Source: Burkholderiales bacterium (GTDB lineage: Bacteria; Pseudomonadota; Gammaproteobacteria; Burkholderiales; Burkholderiaceae_C). Taken from it: DNA of 64,000 bases. Shown here in pieces: positions 43,151 to 51,189 of this stretch. Each line of letters opens with the position of its first letter. The stretch's first letter is position 1. Below the pieces are notes generated by a model that saw only the letters and a list, made by a program, of their open reading frames with translations, searched no databases and had not been told where the DNA came from. The DNA is taken from contig CANGHK010000016.1 in NCBI GenBank assembly GCA_947453625.1, forward strand, positions 26,745-90,744, read 5' to 3'. The position numbers and the translations under genes are program-made.

Positions 43151-44239
43151 TCAACTCGCCAGCAAGGCCTTGACATGGCGCTCGATGAACGCCCGGTCAT
43201 CAGGCTGGTTGACGGGGTTGCCGGCACGGTGGCCCCAGACCGAGGGGATGGGCGCGAGCTCGGCATGGCGCAGGTGCGCCAGCTCGAGCCGGTTGTCGTC
43301 GACCTGGAAGTAGAGGTCATGGTCGCCCGGCATCAGCAGCGTGCGGGCCCGGATGGCTGCCAGCGCGCGCGGCAGGTCGCCCTGGTATTGGGGGTTGGCG
43401 CTGATGTCGGCCTGCTGCCAGGTCCAGAACTGCGCCAGCAGGTCGGCCGGGTCGCGGCGCGCGAAGTTGGTCTCCCAGAAGGTGACCAGGTAGTCCTCCA
43501 GCGAGCTCGCGCCCAGGCCGCGCCACAACTCCTCGCGGTAGAAGGTCTGCGACAGCGCCCAGCCGGCATAGACCCGGCCCATGGCCCGAAAGCCGCGCAC
43601 CGGCCGCTCGGCAAACACGCCGTCGCGGTAGCCCGGGTCGGCCATCAGCGCGCTCTTGGCGCCCTCGATGAAGACCTGGTTGTGCGGCGCGCAGCGCGCC
43701 GCGCCGCAGACCACCGCCAGGCGCTCGACCGCGTCCGGGAACAACGCCGCCCAGTGGTAGGCCTGCATCGCGCCCATAGACCAGCCGTAGACCAGGGCCA
43801 GCCGGTCTATGCCCCACAGCTCGGTGAGCATGCGGCGCTGCACCTGCACCGCGTCGAAGCAGGTCACGTCTGGGTAGCGCGTGCCGATGTCGGGCCAGGG
43901 CATGTTCGACGGCGAGCTCGACAAGCCATTGCCGAACAGGTTGGCGATGATGATGAAGTACCTGGACGGGTCGAGCGCTGCGCCCTCCCCGACCATGAAC
44001 TGGGTGTCGTGGTGCTGGGCGCTGTACGAGGTCGGGTAGAGGATGGCGTTGGACTTGTCGGCGTTGAGGGTGCCGAAGGTCTTGTAGACCAGGCGCATGT
44101 TGCGGAAGGTGCGGCCCGACTGCAGCGCGACGTTGCCGGCGGCGAACACGCCCTCGACGCCGGGATCGCCGGGCGCGGTGGCCGAAGGCAATGACGGGCT
44201 GATCTGGGGCGTGGGGGTCATCGAGGTCACGGAGGTCAT
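43151..44239 (-). CDS. MetX-like alpha/beta-hydrolase (homoserine O-acetyltransferase family)
   Basis: 362 residues. Alpha/beta-hydrolase fold with nucleophile elbow GWSMGAMQAY, acid region MPGDHDLYFQVDD and catalytic His in GHRAGNP. The N-terminal LVYKTFGTLNADKSNAILYPTSYSAQHHD and IIIANLFGNGLSSSPSN are typical of the MetX/homoserine acetyltransferase-like group. The group also contains plain hydrolases, so activity is uncertain; no methionine genes are adjacent. Starts at 44239 or 44221 are both possible. Confidence 0.85.
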   Translation of the reverse strand: MTSVTSMTPTPQISPSLPSATAPGDPGVEGVFAAGNVALQSGRTFRNMRLVYKTFGTLNADKSNAILYPTSYSAQHHDTQFMVGEGAALDPSRYFIIIANLFGNGLSSSPSNMPWPDIGTRYPDVTCFDAVQVQRRMLTELWGIDRLALVYGWSMGAMQAYHWAALFPDAVERLAVVCGAARCAPHNQVFIEGAKSALMADPGYRDGVFAERPVRGFRAMGRVYAGWALSQTFYREELWRGLGASSLEDYLVTFWETNFARRDPADLLAQFWTWQQADISANPQYQGDLPRALAAIRARTLLMPGDHDLYFQVDDNRLELAHLRHAELAPIPSVWGHRAGNPVNQPDDRAFIERHVKALLAS

Positions 44240-44289
44240 GGAGCGTTCGGCCGGCGGCCGGGGTGGCGAGGGAGTCTCAGCGTAAGTGA

Positions 44290-44602
44290 AATCAGCGCCC
44301 GCCGCATTGCCCGAACCAACCCGGCCCCTGGCACGGCGATTGCAGCGTCACACTGGGCGCCACCAGCCCGCTGCGGGCGCTGGAAAACAGCTTAGACGAC
44401 GCGCATTTCAGCCTCGTCCACCGCGCGATTTTTGGCATCGCGGACCGGCCCGAGCCCAGCAAGGACGAACTGGTCGAGCGCCACGGTGCCCAGGGCGCGG
44501 TCGGCTTCCAGGCCGAGACGCCGCATGCTGGCCCGCAAGCCGCTGATGGAATTGCTGGCCAGGCATGGCTAGGACGAGGACGAGGACGAGGTGCACGGCT
44601 GA
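44290..44602 (+). pseudogene. decayed remnant of a small protein gene
   Basis: A reading frame without a standard start codon encodes HGDCSVTLGATSPLRALENS and continues ...SLVHRAIFGIADRPEPSKDELVERHGAQGAVGFQAETP, which looks like real protein. Just after ACGCCG (44519-44524) the protein-like sense moves to another frame (MLARKPLMELLARHG), which is then cut by a TAG at 44570-44572. It continues as an acidic DEDEDEVHG tail to a TGA at 44600-44602. One frameshift plus one nonsense change would explain this. The family is not recognised. Confidence 0.4.
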
Positions 44603-44618
44603 GCCGCCCACCACGCGA

Positions 44619-44918
44619 TCAGTCGACCGCGTCGCCGAAGGCGGCGAGAAAGGCCTCGACAAAGCGCGGCGACCCGGTCAGCGTCAAGGTGACGACATGC
44701 CACACCCCGTCCTCGACATGCACCTGGAGGTCGTGGTCCCAGTCGCTGCCGTCATCGGGCTGCCCATGGGTATGCGGGAAACGGCGCCAGGACCAGTCCA
44801 GCACCTGGCCCGCCTCGGCCATCACCGCGGCATGCTGCGCCGCCGCGGTGGAGGCCATCGCCTCCAGCGTGGTGACGCCTTCGTCGCCCTCGCTGGGTTC
44901 GAACGTCAGGTAGTGCAT
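44619..44918 (-). CDS. small conserved-looking protein of unknown function
   Basis: 99 residues, acidic, no signal peptide or membrane helix. Contains a His/Asp/Trp-rich segment (WSWRRFPHTHGQPDDGSDWDHD) that might bind metal. Family not recognised. Its start lies within the last 13 bases of the haloalkane dehalogenase gene, so the two are co-translated. Confidence 0.65.
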   Translation of the reverse strand: MHYLTFEPSEGDEGVTTLEAMASTAAAQHAAVMAEAGQVLDWSWRRFPHTHGQPDDGSDWDHDLQVHVEDGVWHVVTLTLTGSPRFVEAFLAAFGDAVD

Positions 44919-45904
44919 GGGCGGCTGGCGCCAGTCGGACCCGCCTCACCCGGCGTGGCGCGTATGAAATCGACGATCGCCCGAGCCACCTCGGCGCCCT
45001 TGTCTTCCTGCAGAAAATGCCCGGCGCCGCGCGTCACCGCATGCGGCTGGCCGCGGGCGCCAGGCACGCGTTGCTGCCAGATCCGGTGGCCGCCCCGGGT
45101 GACGGGGTCGCGGTTGCTGAACAGGGTCAGGAAGGGCTTGTCCCACTGCTCGAACACCGCCCAGGCGCGCTCGTTGTTGTGGCGCTCGGGGTCGTCGGGC
45201 GTGGTCGGCACGAAGCCCGGAAACAGCCGCGCCGCGATGCGGAAACGCCGGGTCGGATACGGCGCGTCGTAGGCCGCCACTTCGGCCGGGCTCAGGCCCA
45301 GCGCGCAGCCGGCGCGAACGATGCGGCCGATCGGAAACCAGGGGCTGTAGCGGGCGAAGGCGCGCCAGATCCTGAACGCCCGGGGCACCGGGTCGATCCC
45401 GGTCGGCAGGCCGCCGTTGGCCAGCACGATGCGGTCGAAACGCTGCGGCGCCTCGGCCGCCAGCCGCAGGCCGATCAGCGAGCCCCAGTCCTGGCAGAAC
45501 AGCGTCAGGTGCTGCAGATCATTGGCCTCCAGCCAGGCGCTCATCCACAGCACATGGTTGAGGTAGGAGTAATCGGCGCGTCGCGCCGGCTTGTCGGAGC
45601 GGCCAAAACCCACCAGGTCGGGCGCGACCACCCGAAATCCCGCGGCCAGCAGCACCGGGATCATCTTGCGGTAGAGAAACGACCAGGTCGGCTCGCCGTG
45701 CATCAGCAGCACGGTGGGCGCGTCGCGCGGCCCTTCGTCGATATGCGCGATGCGCAGCCCGCCCAGGTCGGTGTAACGCGGCAGGTAAGGAAAATCGGGC
45801 AACTGCGCAAAGCGCTGCTCGGGCGTGCGCAGCACTTCGGTCAGCGGGGGCAGGGATCGCGGGGTGAGCGGGGTGAGCGGGGTGAGCGGGGTGAGGGATG
45901 GCAT
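44906..45904 (-). CDS. haloalkane dehalogenase-like alpha/beta-hydrolase
   Basis: 332 residues from ATG 45904. Signatures of haloalkane dehalogenases: oxyanion/halide region LMHGEPTWSFLYRKM, nucleophile Asp139 in FCQDWGSL, acid Asp in FSNRDPVT, and catalytic His296 in GAGHFLQED. These hydrolyse C-halogen bonds, releasing the halide. The next residue after the nucleophile (Trp) is the usual halide-binding residue of the family. The N-terminus contains a (Leu-Thr-Pro)4 repeat encoded by a 9-bp tandem repeat. Epoxide hydrolase is less likely, given the Asp-Trp pair and HGEPTW. Confidence 0.85.
   Translation of the reverse strand: MPSLTPLTPLTPLTPRSLPPLTEVLRTPEQRFAQLPDFPYLPRYTDLGGLRIAHIDEGPRDAPTVLLMHGEPTWSFLYRKMIPVLLAAGFRVVAPDLVGFGRSDKPARRADYSYLNHVLWMSAWLEANDLQHLTLFCQDWGSLIGLRLAAEAPQRFDRIVLANGGLPTGIDPVPRAFRIWRAFARYSPWFPIGRIVRAGCALGLSPAEVAAYDAPYPTRRFRIAARLFPGFVPTTPDDPERHNNERAWAVFEQWDKPFLTLFSNRDPVTRGGHRIWQQRVPGARGQPHAVTRGAGHFLQEDKGAEVARAIVDFIRATPGEAGPTGASRPCTT
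45861..45896. repeat. 9-bp tandem repeat, four copies
   Basis: Four head-to-tail copies of GGGGTGAGC (the last ends in G) encode the Leu-Thr-Pro repeats at the N-terminus of the haloalkane dehalogenase gene on the minus strand. Because the unit is a multiple of three, copy-number change keeps the frame. Confidence 0.85.
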
Positions 45905-45975
45905 GGGGGGAGTGTTTGGGCTGGCTCGGCGCAAGACCTGTCGAAACCTTCAAAACCTTCGAAAGCTCGAACCGA

Positions 45976-47052
45976 TCAGAAGCGCCGACCGACGTCGATC
46001 CGCGTCGACCCGGCAGGCAGGCTGATGAAGTCGCCATCGGTGCCGACCCGCACCGGGCCGGCGAAGATCCTGGCCGCGTCGCCCTGGAAGGCGGCGTCCA
46101 TGCCCGGCAGCGGCAGCGCCGGCACGATGTGGTTGAGCAGCAGGTAGCGCACACCAGCATCGCGCGCGGTCTCGGCGGCCTGCTCGGGGGTGGCGTGGTA
46201 GTTCAGGATGTCGTTGAAGATCTTCCTCAGCTTGGGTCGGCCGGCCTGGCCCGCGCCGTCCTCCAGCACCGCCATCAGCGACGGCGACAGCGCCTCGTGC
46301 ACCAGCAGGTCGGCGCCCTGGGCCTCGCGCTGCACCGCGGCGGATTGCTTGGTGTCGCCGCTCAGCACCACGCTGCGGCCCTTGTAGCGGATGCGGTAGC
46401 CCACGGCGGGATGGACCGGCCCGTGGTCGACGGCGAAGGCCACGATCTCGAGATCGCCATCCTTCAGCACCACCGTCCGGCCGTCGGGCCCCAGCGGGTA
46501 AGGCCTGGCCTGGCCGCCGAAGCCGCTGGACGGCACGGTGGCCTCGCCGTGGTGGGCCACGCGGTAGCCCTGGTCGGGGGTGTAGGCCTGGCGCAGGCCT
46601 GCCACCACCTGCTCGACGCCCGGCGGGCCGTAGACCGGCAGCGGCGCGGTGTTGGCGGTGGACACCCAGCGCTGCAGCATCAGTTCACCCAGGCCGTCGA
46701 TATGGTCGGAATGGAAATGGGTCAGGAAAACGGCCTCGATGCGGCCGTGCACGAAGCCCATCTTGCCGATGTTGCGCGCGCTGCCGCTGCCGGCGTCGAA
46801 GACGAAGAGACGCCGGCCCGCCACCACCACGCTGCAAGGCCCTGCCCGGCGCTCGTCCGGGAAAGGCGAGCCTGCACCGCACAGGCCGACATGCAGGCCG
46901 TCGGGCAACTCGGTCAGCGCGTCGGCGGCCAAGCGGCCCACGACGATGCGCTTGGCCAGCGCCACGCTCAGCGGCCCGCGCTGCGTGTAGGCCGCCGCGG
47001 CTGCGATGGCAATGATCGCCAGTGCCAGCAGCAGCGTGTTGCGAAACTTCAT
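45976..47052 (-). CDS. metallo-beta-lactamase-fold hydrolase, membrane-anchored or periplasmic
   Basis: 358 residues. N-terminal hydrophobic signal/anchor (TLLLALAIIAIAAAAAYT). Metal-binding THFHSDHIDGL (His112-x-His114-x-Asp116-His117), then LSGDTKQS and LLNHIVPALP with further metal ligands. RNase Z/arylsulfatase-like subgroup of the superfamily (VVLSGDT, VHEAL). An exported phosphodiester or ester hydrolase is likely, but the substrate is unknown. Two zinc ions expected. Follows the outer-membrane protein gene by 51 nt. Confidence 0.85.
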   Translation of the reverse strand: MKFRNTLLLALAIIAIAAAAAYTQRGPLSVALAKRIVVGRLAADALTELPDGLHVGLCGAGSPFPDERRAGPCSVVVAGRRLFVFDAGSGSARNIGKMGFVHGRIEAVFLTHFHSDHIDGLGELMLQRWVSTANTAPLPVYGPPGVEQVVAGLRQAYTPDQGYRVAHHGEATVPSSGFGGQARPYPLGPDGRTVVLKDGDLEIVAFAVDHGPVHPAVGYRIRYKGRSVVLSGDTKQSAAVQREAQGADLLVHEALSPSLMAVLEDGAGQAGRPKLRKIFNDILNYHATPEQAAETARDAGVRYLLLNHIVPALPLPGMDAAFQGDAARIFAGPVRVGTDGDFISLPAGSTRIDVGRRF

Positions 47053-47103
47053 GCGCCCTCCCCTGTCACGGCGCCGGCGCGGCGCATGGCTTGCATCGCC
47101 CGA

Positions 47104-48264
47104 TCACCAGGCCTTGATGAAGCGCAGTTGCAGGGTCTGGGTGACCAGCGCATTGCGGCCGCCGAAGTTCTCGCTGTAGTGCAGGTTGAAGCCGGCGTCC
47201 TGGCCCGGCAGCTTGTACGACAGGAAGGGGCCCGCGGCGTAGTTCTGGTAGCGGCCCAGCACGGTGCCCGGACCGCTGTCATCGCTGACCTGCTGGGTGC
47301 CCGACAGGTTCAGGCCCAGCGCCCAGTTGCCCACCACCTTGACGATGCCGGCCTCGGCGTAGACGAAGTTGCCGCTGCGGTACTGGGTGTCCTTGTTGAC
47401 GCTGTTGATGCCGAACGACAGGCGCCCGCCGACCGTGACGCCGGCGTCCCAGTCGGACGTGGTCTGCTGGGGGTTGAGCGAGTAGGTCACGGCCACGCCT
47501 GGGCGCAGGGTGTAGAAGTTGCCGAAGCCGGGGTTCGGGCCCTTCGCGGTGTCGCGTGCCAGGTCGTAGTTGCCGGTCGGCACGAACAGCGAAACGCCGG
47601 CGGCCAGTTTCAGGCGGTCCTGGTGACGGATCCAGACCATGGACAACTCGGCGTCGCCCAGGCCCGAGGCGTCGACGCTGGCCGCGGCATTCTTGGCGGC
47701 GACGCCGGCCTGCACGGCGGTGTTGTACTGCACGGCGCCGCCGTTGATCCCCGCCAATTGCGCCGGCAGCAGGGGCGGTGAGGTGGGCGTTGGCAGCACC
47801 GTGCCCACAGGCTGGGTGATGGTGAAGCTGCGGCTTTGCTTGATCAGCGGCAGATTGGCGACGAAGGCCAACCGGCCGTCGGCATAGGTGGTCTCGGTCA
47901 GGTAGCCGCCCACCAGGTTCAGCTGTGTCTGGTCCTGGTGGAAATCGAGCGTCCCCTGTGGAAAGGTCACCGCGTAGGGCAGCGCCGAACTCAGCTTGTA
48001 GGGCGGAATGGCCGGCGGCTTGACGCTGTTGCCGTTTTCATCGACGAACTTGCTGATCCGGATCTGGCTCAGCGAGGCCGTGCCGAAGAAGCCGGGGTTG
48101 TCGGCCCCGGCGGCCATCTCGCCGCCGAACACGCCTACCGACGCCTGGCGCAGCTTGTAGCCTTCGCCGGCGCTGGCCTGCAGGCCGATGGCGGCCAGCG
48201 CCAGGGCGATGACGGTCTTGACGGGGCGAGCGCGGGCGGGTTGTGACAGGGCGGCAGGCGTCAT
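47104..48264 (-). CDS. outer-membrane protein of the phenol/MetA-pathway transporter type
   Basis: 386 residues from ATG 48264, with GGAG eight bases upstream. Signal peptide (VIALALAAIGLQASA), then alternating beta-strand sequence ending in aromatic LRFIKAW, typical of an outer-membrane barrel. Segments such as YRSGNFVYAEAGIVKVVGNWALGLNL and YQNYAAGPFLSYKLPGQDAGFNLHY resemble the SphA/COG4313 family linked to uptake of aromatic or hydrophobic compounds. Together with the hydrolases downstream it suggests a catabolic transcription unit. Confidence 0.75.
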   Translation of the reverse strand: MTPAALSQPARARPVKTVIALALAAIGLQASAGEGYKLRQASVGVFGGEMAAGADNPGFFGTASLSQIRISKFVDENGNSVKPPAIPPYKLSSALPYAVTFPQGTLDFHQDQTQLNLVGGYLTETTYADGRLAFVANLPLIKQSRSFTITQPVGTVLPTPTSPPLLPAQLAGINGGAVQYNTAVQAGVAAKNAAASVDASGLGDAELSMVWIRHQDRLKLAAGVSLFVPTGNYDLARDTAKGPNPGFGNFYTLRPGVAVTYSLNPQQTTSDWDAGVTVGGRLSFGINSVNKDTQYRSGNFVYAEAGIVKVVGNWALGLNLSGTQQVSDDSGPGTVLGRYQNYAAGPFLSYKLPGQDAGFNLHYSENFGGRNALVTQTLQLRFIKAW

Positions 48265-48733
48265 GCGGGTGTCTCCAGAGAGTCGTTGGCAAGTGGGAAA
48301 GGCGCGCCGCTCGGGCTGGCGCCGGGGCGCAGTCAGGACATTCCGTACACAGGTGTATGTCGTCGAAATGTAACCGTCGCCTGGGCCCATTATTGTTCGG
48401 GTAATCGCCAGGGACGGGTCGCCGGTCGCCGGTCGCCGGTCGCCGCCGCGGTGCAGGAAATCCGCTCGGCCGGTGTTGGCGACGCGGTCTGCGCCAGGCG
48501 GCCAAGGCACTGGCGGGTGCGGGAGGAAGCCACCCGACCGGTGGCATCGCGCCGGTCGGCACTGGCATGGGTCGGGGCGGGATCACCGCGACCCGCTGCG
48601 CCTGAACCGCCGCCGGGCGACACCCCGGAAATCAGTGCGCTGAACCCGCCCCACAGCATCCGAAAACCATGATAATCATTATTATCATGGGGTTGCTTTT
48701 TACCGGCCGATCGCGTTCATCAAAAAACAATCC
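48265..48733. other. intergenic region, divergent promoters of the outer-membrane protein and recombinase genes
   Basis: About 470 bases with no convincing gene. Contains four tandem copies of GGTCGCC (48417-48444) and a Fur-box-like or recombination-core-like palindrome (48667-48690) close to the recombinase start. Confidence 0.5.
48667..48690. promoter_or_regulatory. 24-bp AT-rich palindrome (Fur-box-like or recombinase core-like)
   Basis: CCATGATAAT, CATT, ATTATCATGG: 10-bp perfect arms with a 4-bp centre, 43 bases before the recombinase ATG in otherwise GC-rich DNA. The inner GATAAT/ATTATC resembles hexamers of the Fur box. Arm length and spacer also resemble tyrosine-recombinase core sites. 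The sequence cannot decide between these. Confidence 0.55.
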
Positions 48734-50677
48734 ATGCAAAATGACTGCCATGACAAGCACTTGCAAACTGGTTTCGAAGACCGCCGACGGCGCACGGCAG
48801 CGCATGGCCTGCCCACGCCACGGCGCGCGATGAGCGCTTCTGACCGCCGGCTGGGCCACCCGCAGATGGCCTTCGTTCGCAGTTGGGCCGAGGGACTGGA
48901 CTTGAGCGAGGCCTGGAACCGTTACCTCTATGTCGACGGATTGGCCGACGCCCGCCGTGCGCGCGGCGAGTTGCAGCGCCTGTTGATCGAGTTGCGCGGC
49001 CTTGCCCTGGCCCACCAGAGGCCCGAGTTGGCGGGACTGTTGCGGCGCGACCCCGAGGCAATGGCCGACAGCGGTGTGACCAGGCCCAGCCTGGACGAGT
49101 TTCGCGACCGCCAGCCGGCTGACTTCTACAGCGAGGCCGAGCTGGTAGCGCTCTACCTGGCCGAGTTCGGTCAGATCGACGCACGCAGTGCGGCGCGGCG
49201 CCGCCAACGCCTGCGCGAGCGACTGGTGCAGGCCTTGCTGTGGCTGGAGGGCTTGGTGGCACGCGACCCGCAAGCCACTGACCCGGTGGCGGGCTGGCTG
49301 GACGAGCGGGTGGCCGCCAGGCTGGCAGCGGTGGGCATAACCCAGATCGACGCACTGCTGGCCTGGATAGGCCGCAAAGGCTTTCACTGGCACCGCGGCA
49401 TTCCCAGGCTGGGACCTGAGGGTGCCGCGCGCATCCTGCGCTGGCTGCGAGACCATGAGGCCACGCTGGGTGCCCTCCCCGGCCTGGCGCTGCAGCCCCG
49501 GGACCAGGTCGACACCGGCGCGCTGACGCCGCTGCCACGCAGCGGCATCGTGCCGCTGGAGCGCTTTGTCGCGCCGGCAACGCTGGACGGCGCCGAGGGC
49601 TCGAACCGGGCCGCGGCGGCGCGCTGCAAGATCGCCGCCAGGACCGACTACCAGGCAGTGCTGGCCTGGCTGCGTCTGCGCCAGCCAGACAGCCACACCT
49701 GGCGCGCCTACCGCAAGGAGGCCGAACGCTTCCTGCTCTGGGCGGTGCTGGCGCGGGGCAAGCCGCTGTCTTCGCTGGACGGCGACGACTGCCTGGCCTA
49801 CCGCGACTTCCTCGTCCAGCCCCCAGCCGACTGGACCGGTCCGCGCAACACCCAGCGCTGGAGCGAAGCCTGGCGACCCTTCGAGGGCCCTCTGTCGCCA
49901 CGTTCGGCAGCCACCGCGGTGACGATACTGCGCGCGCTGTGTGAGTGGCTGCTGCGCCGCCACTACCTGGACTCCAACCCCTGGGACGATGTGCCGCAGC
50001 GCACCGATGCGCCGTCGATGCCACAGTTGCGCGCGCTGTCGGCGCTGCAGTGGCAGGCGGTGCAGGACTGGTTGAACGATCCCGCTGCGCTGCCCGCGTC
50101 GCCGGCATCGCGTCGCCTGCGCTTCATCCTGACCCTGGCCTACACCACCGGCCTGCGATTGAGCGAACTGGCCTCGGCGCATGTGGCCTGGTTGCGCCAT
50201 GAGCCGCTGGATGACGGCGAGATGGCCTGGTCGATGATGGTGCTGGGCAAGCGCGCGAAGTGGCGCGAGGTCGCGTTGCCGGACTCGACCGTGGCCGCGC
50301 TTCGCGACTACATGGCCGACCGCGGCCTCGACCCCGACCTGCTGGCCAATCCGCCGTCAACCCCGCTGCTGGCCAAGGTCGTCGAGAACAGCCCGCTCTC
50401 GCCAGCCTGGATCTACGCCCTGCTGGTCGAAGGATTCGAGCGCTGCGCCGACCATGTCGCCCGGCATGACAGGCGAGCCGCCGAGCGCATACGCCAGGCC
50501 ACGACGCACTGGCTGCGCCACACCCACGGCGCGCATGCAATCGCCAAGGGCGTGCCCCAGGACGTGCTGCAGGCCAACCTGGGCCACGAGAGCCTGGCCA
50601 CCACGTCGATCTATGTCCGGGCTGAAAAGGGCCGTCGCCAGCGCGCGCTGCAACAGGCTTTTGGCGACCGGGGCTGA
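48734..50677 (+). CDS. tyrosine recombinase / phage-type integrase
   Basis: 647 residues from ATG 48734 (ATG 48830 is an alternative). The C-terminal catalytic domain has the expected residues: Arg475 (TTGLRLSELA), a Lys in GKRAKWREVAL, HxxR (His592/Arg595, HWLRHTHGAHAI), LGHESLATTSIY with nucleophile Tyr627. A core-binding domain (YRKEAERFLLWAVLARGKPL) precedes it, and a long helical N-terminal region of about 290 residues is typical of large plasmid/ICE integrases of betaproteobacteria. Next to parAB and rep, it may resolve replicon multimers rather than integrate an element. Confidence 0.9.
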   Translation: MQNDCHDKHLQTGFEDRRRRTAAHGLPTPRRAMSASDRRLGHPQMAFVRSWAEGLDLSEAWNRYLYVDGLADARRARGELQRLLIELRGLALAHQRPELAGLLRRDPEAMADSGVTRPSLDEFRDRQPADFYSEAELVALYLAEFGQIDARSAARRRQRLRERLVQALLWLEGLVARDPQATDPVAGWLDERVAARLAAVGITQIDALLAWIGRKGFHWHRGIPRLGPEGAARILRWLRDHEATLGALPGLALQPRDQVDTGALTPLPRSGIVPLERFVAPATLDGAEGSNRAAAARCKIAARTDYQAVLAWLRLRQPDSHTWRAYRKEAERFLLWAVLARGKPLSSLDGDDCLAYRDFLVQPPADWTGPRNTQRWSEAWRPFEGPLSPRSAATAVTILRALCEWLLRRHYLDSNPWDDVPQRTDAPSMPQLRALSALQWQAVQDWLNDPAALPASPASRRLRFILTLAYTTGLRLSELASAHVAWLRHEPLDDGEMAWSMMVLGKRAKWREVALPDSTVAALRDYMADRGLDPDLLANPPSTPLLAKVVENSPLSPAWIYALLVEGFERCADHVARHDRRAAERIRQATTHWLRHTHGAHAIAKGVPQDVLQANLGHESLATTSIYVRAEKGRRQRALQQAFGDRG

Positions 50678-51189
50678 GAGAGGCTGTGCGTTTTTCGATC
50701 ATGCCCGCTCACCACGCCAAAACGCACCCGCCCGTCGTTGCAAATGCTCGCCATGGCCCGGGCCATGCCTGCGCCTTGCGCCTGGATCGAGCCGGTTTGC
50801 GCACCTTGCTCGGCCACGCTCGAATTCCTCTCGGTCTCTGAGTTCGCCCGGCTTTGTGTTCGGAGCCAAGGCCTTTCGCGCGCGCACTCGACAGCGCGAA
50901 CAGAAACAAGAGGCTCCATGAGAAACCAAATGTTTCTTGTCGTGGATTGGCCATATCGCCGTGAAGACCTGCCTGCGTTGCACCCCGGGGGTGAGATCAG
51001 GCGCCTTCGAGCAGATTTGGCTGTGCCCCTTTGTTTGACCCCCACGGAAAGGGCAGGCTCTGGTCCGCCCGGGGACGATCGGTCGCCGGGCCGATCGATG
51101 GCAGACCGGCCAGGCGGCAGGATCCGGAGGGAGGGGGGGTTGAACGGTTCAACCCCCCCTCCTGATCGCAACGCCCTGCTGTCCTGCGG
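50678..51189. other. intergenic region between recombinase and parB (convergent)
   Basis: About 510 bases without a gene I can support. Includes a perfect 16-bp palindrome CATGGCCCGGGCCATG (50752-50767) and the distal parS-like site (51130-51162). Confidence 0.5.
51130..51162. promoter_or_regulatory. parS-like palindrome, distal copy
   Basis: 16-bp perfect arms around a single central G. The core GTTGAACGGTTCAAC (51139-51153) is flanked by seven G and seven C and further pairing bases. It lies 28 bases beyond the parB stop. Identical in core to the copy inside parB, hence a probable ParB-binding centromere site. Confidence 0.75.

Noticed and set aside
48417..48444. Four tandem GGTCGCC repeats as a possible regulatory array or CRISPR-like element
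   Set aside because: Perfect but very short 7-bp units with no spacers, in non-coding GC-rich DNA; best explained by simple slippage.
48734..50677. Integrase as evidence for an integrated prophage or ICE
   Set aside because: No att-type direct repeats, tRNA gene, phage structural or conjugation genes nearby; the context with parAB and rep fits replicon maintenance better.
50752..50767. 16-bp perfect palindrome CATGGCCCGGGCCATG as a possible recombination or dif site
   Set aside because: No spacer, made of restriction-site-like GC palindromes common in this DNA, and no second copy seen; not enough to call a site.
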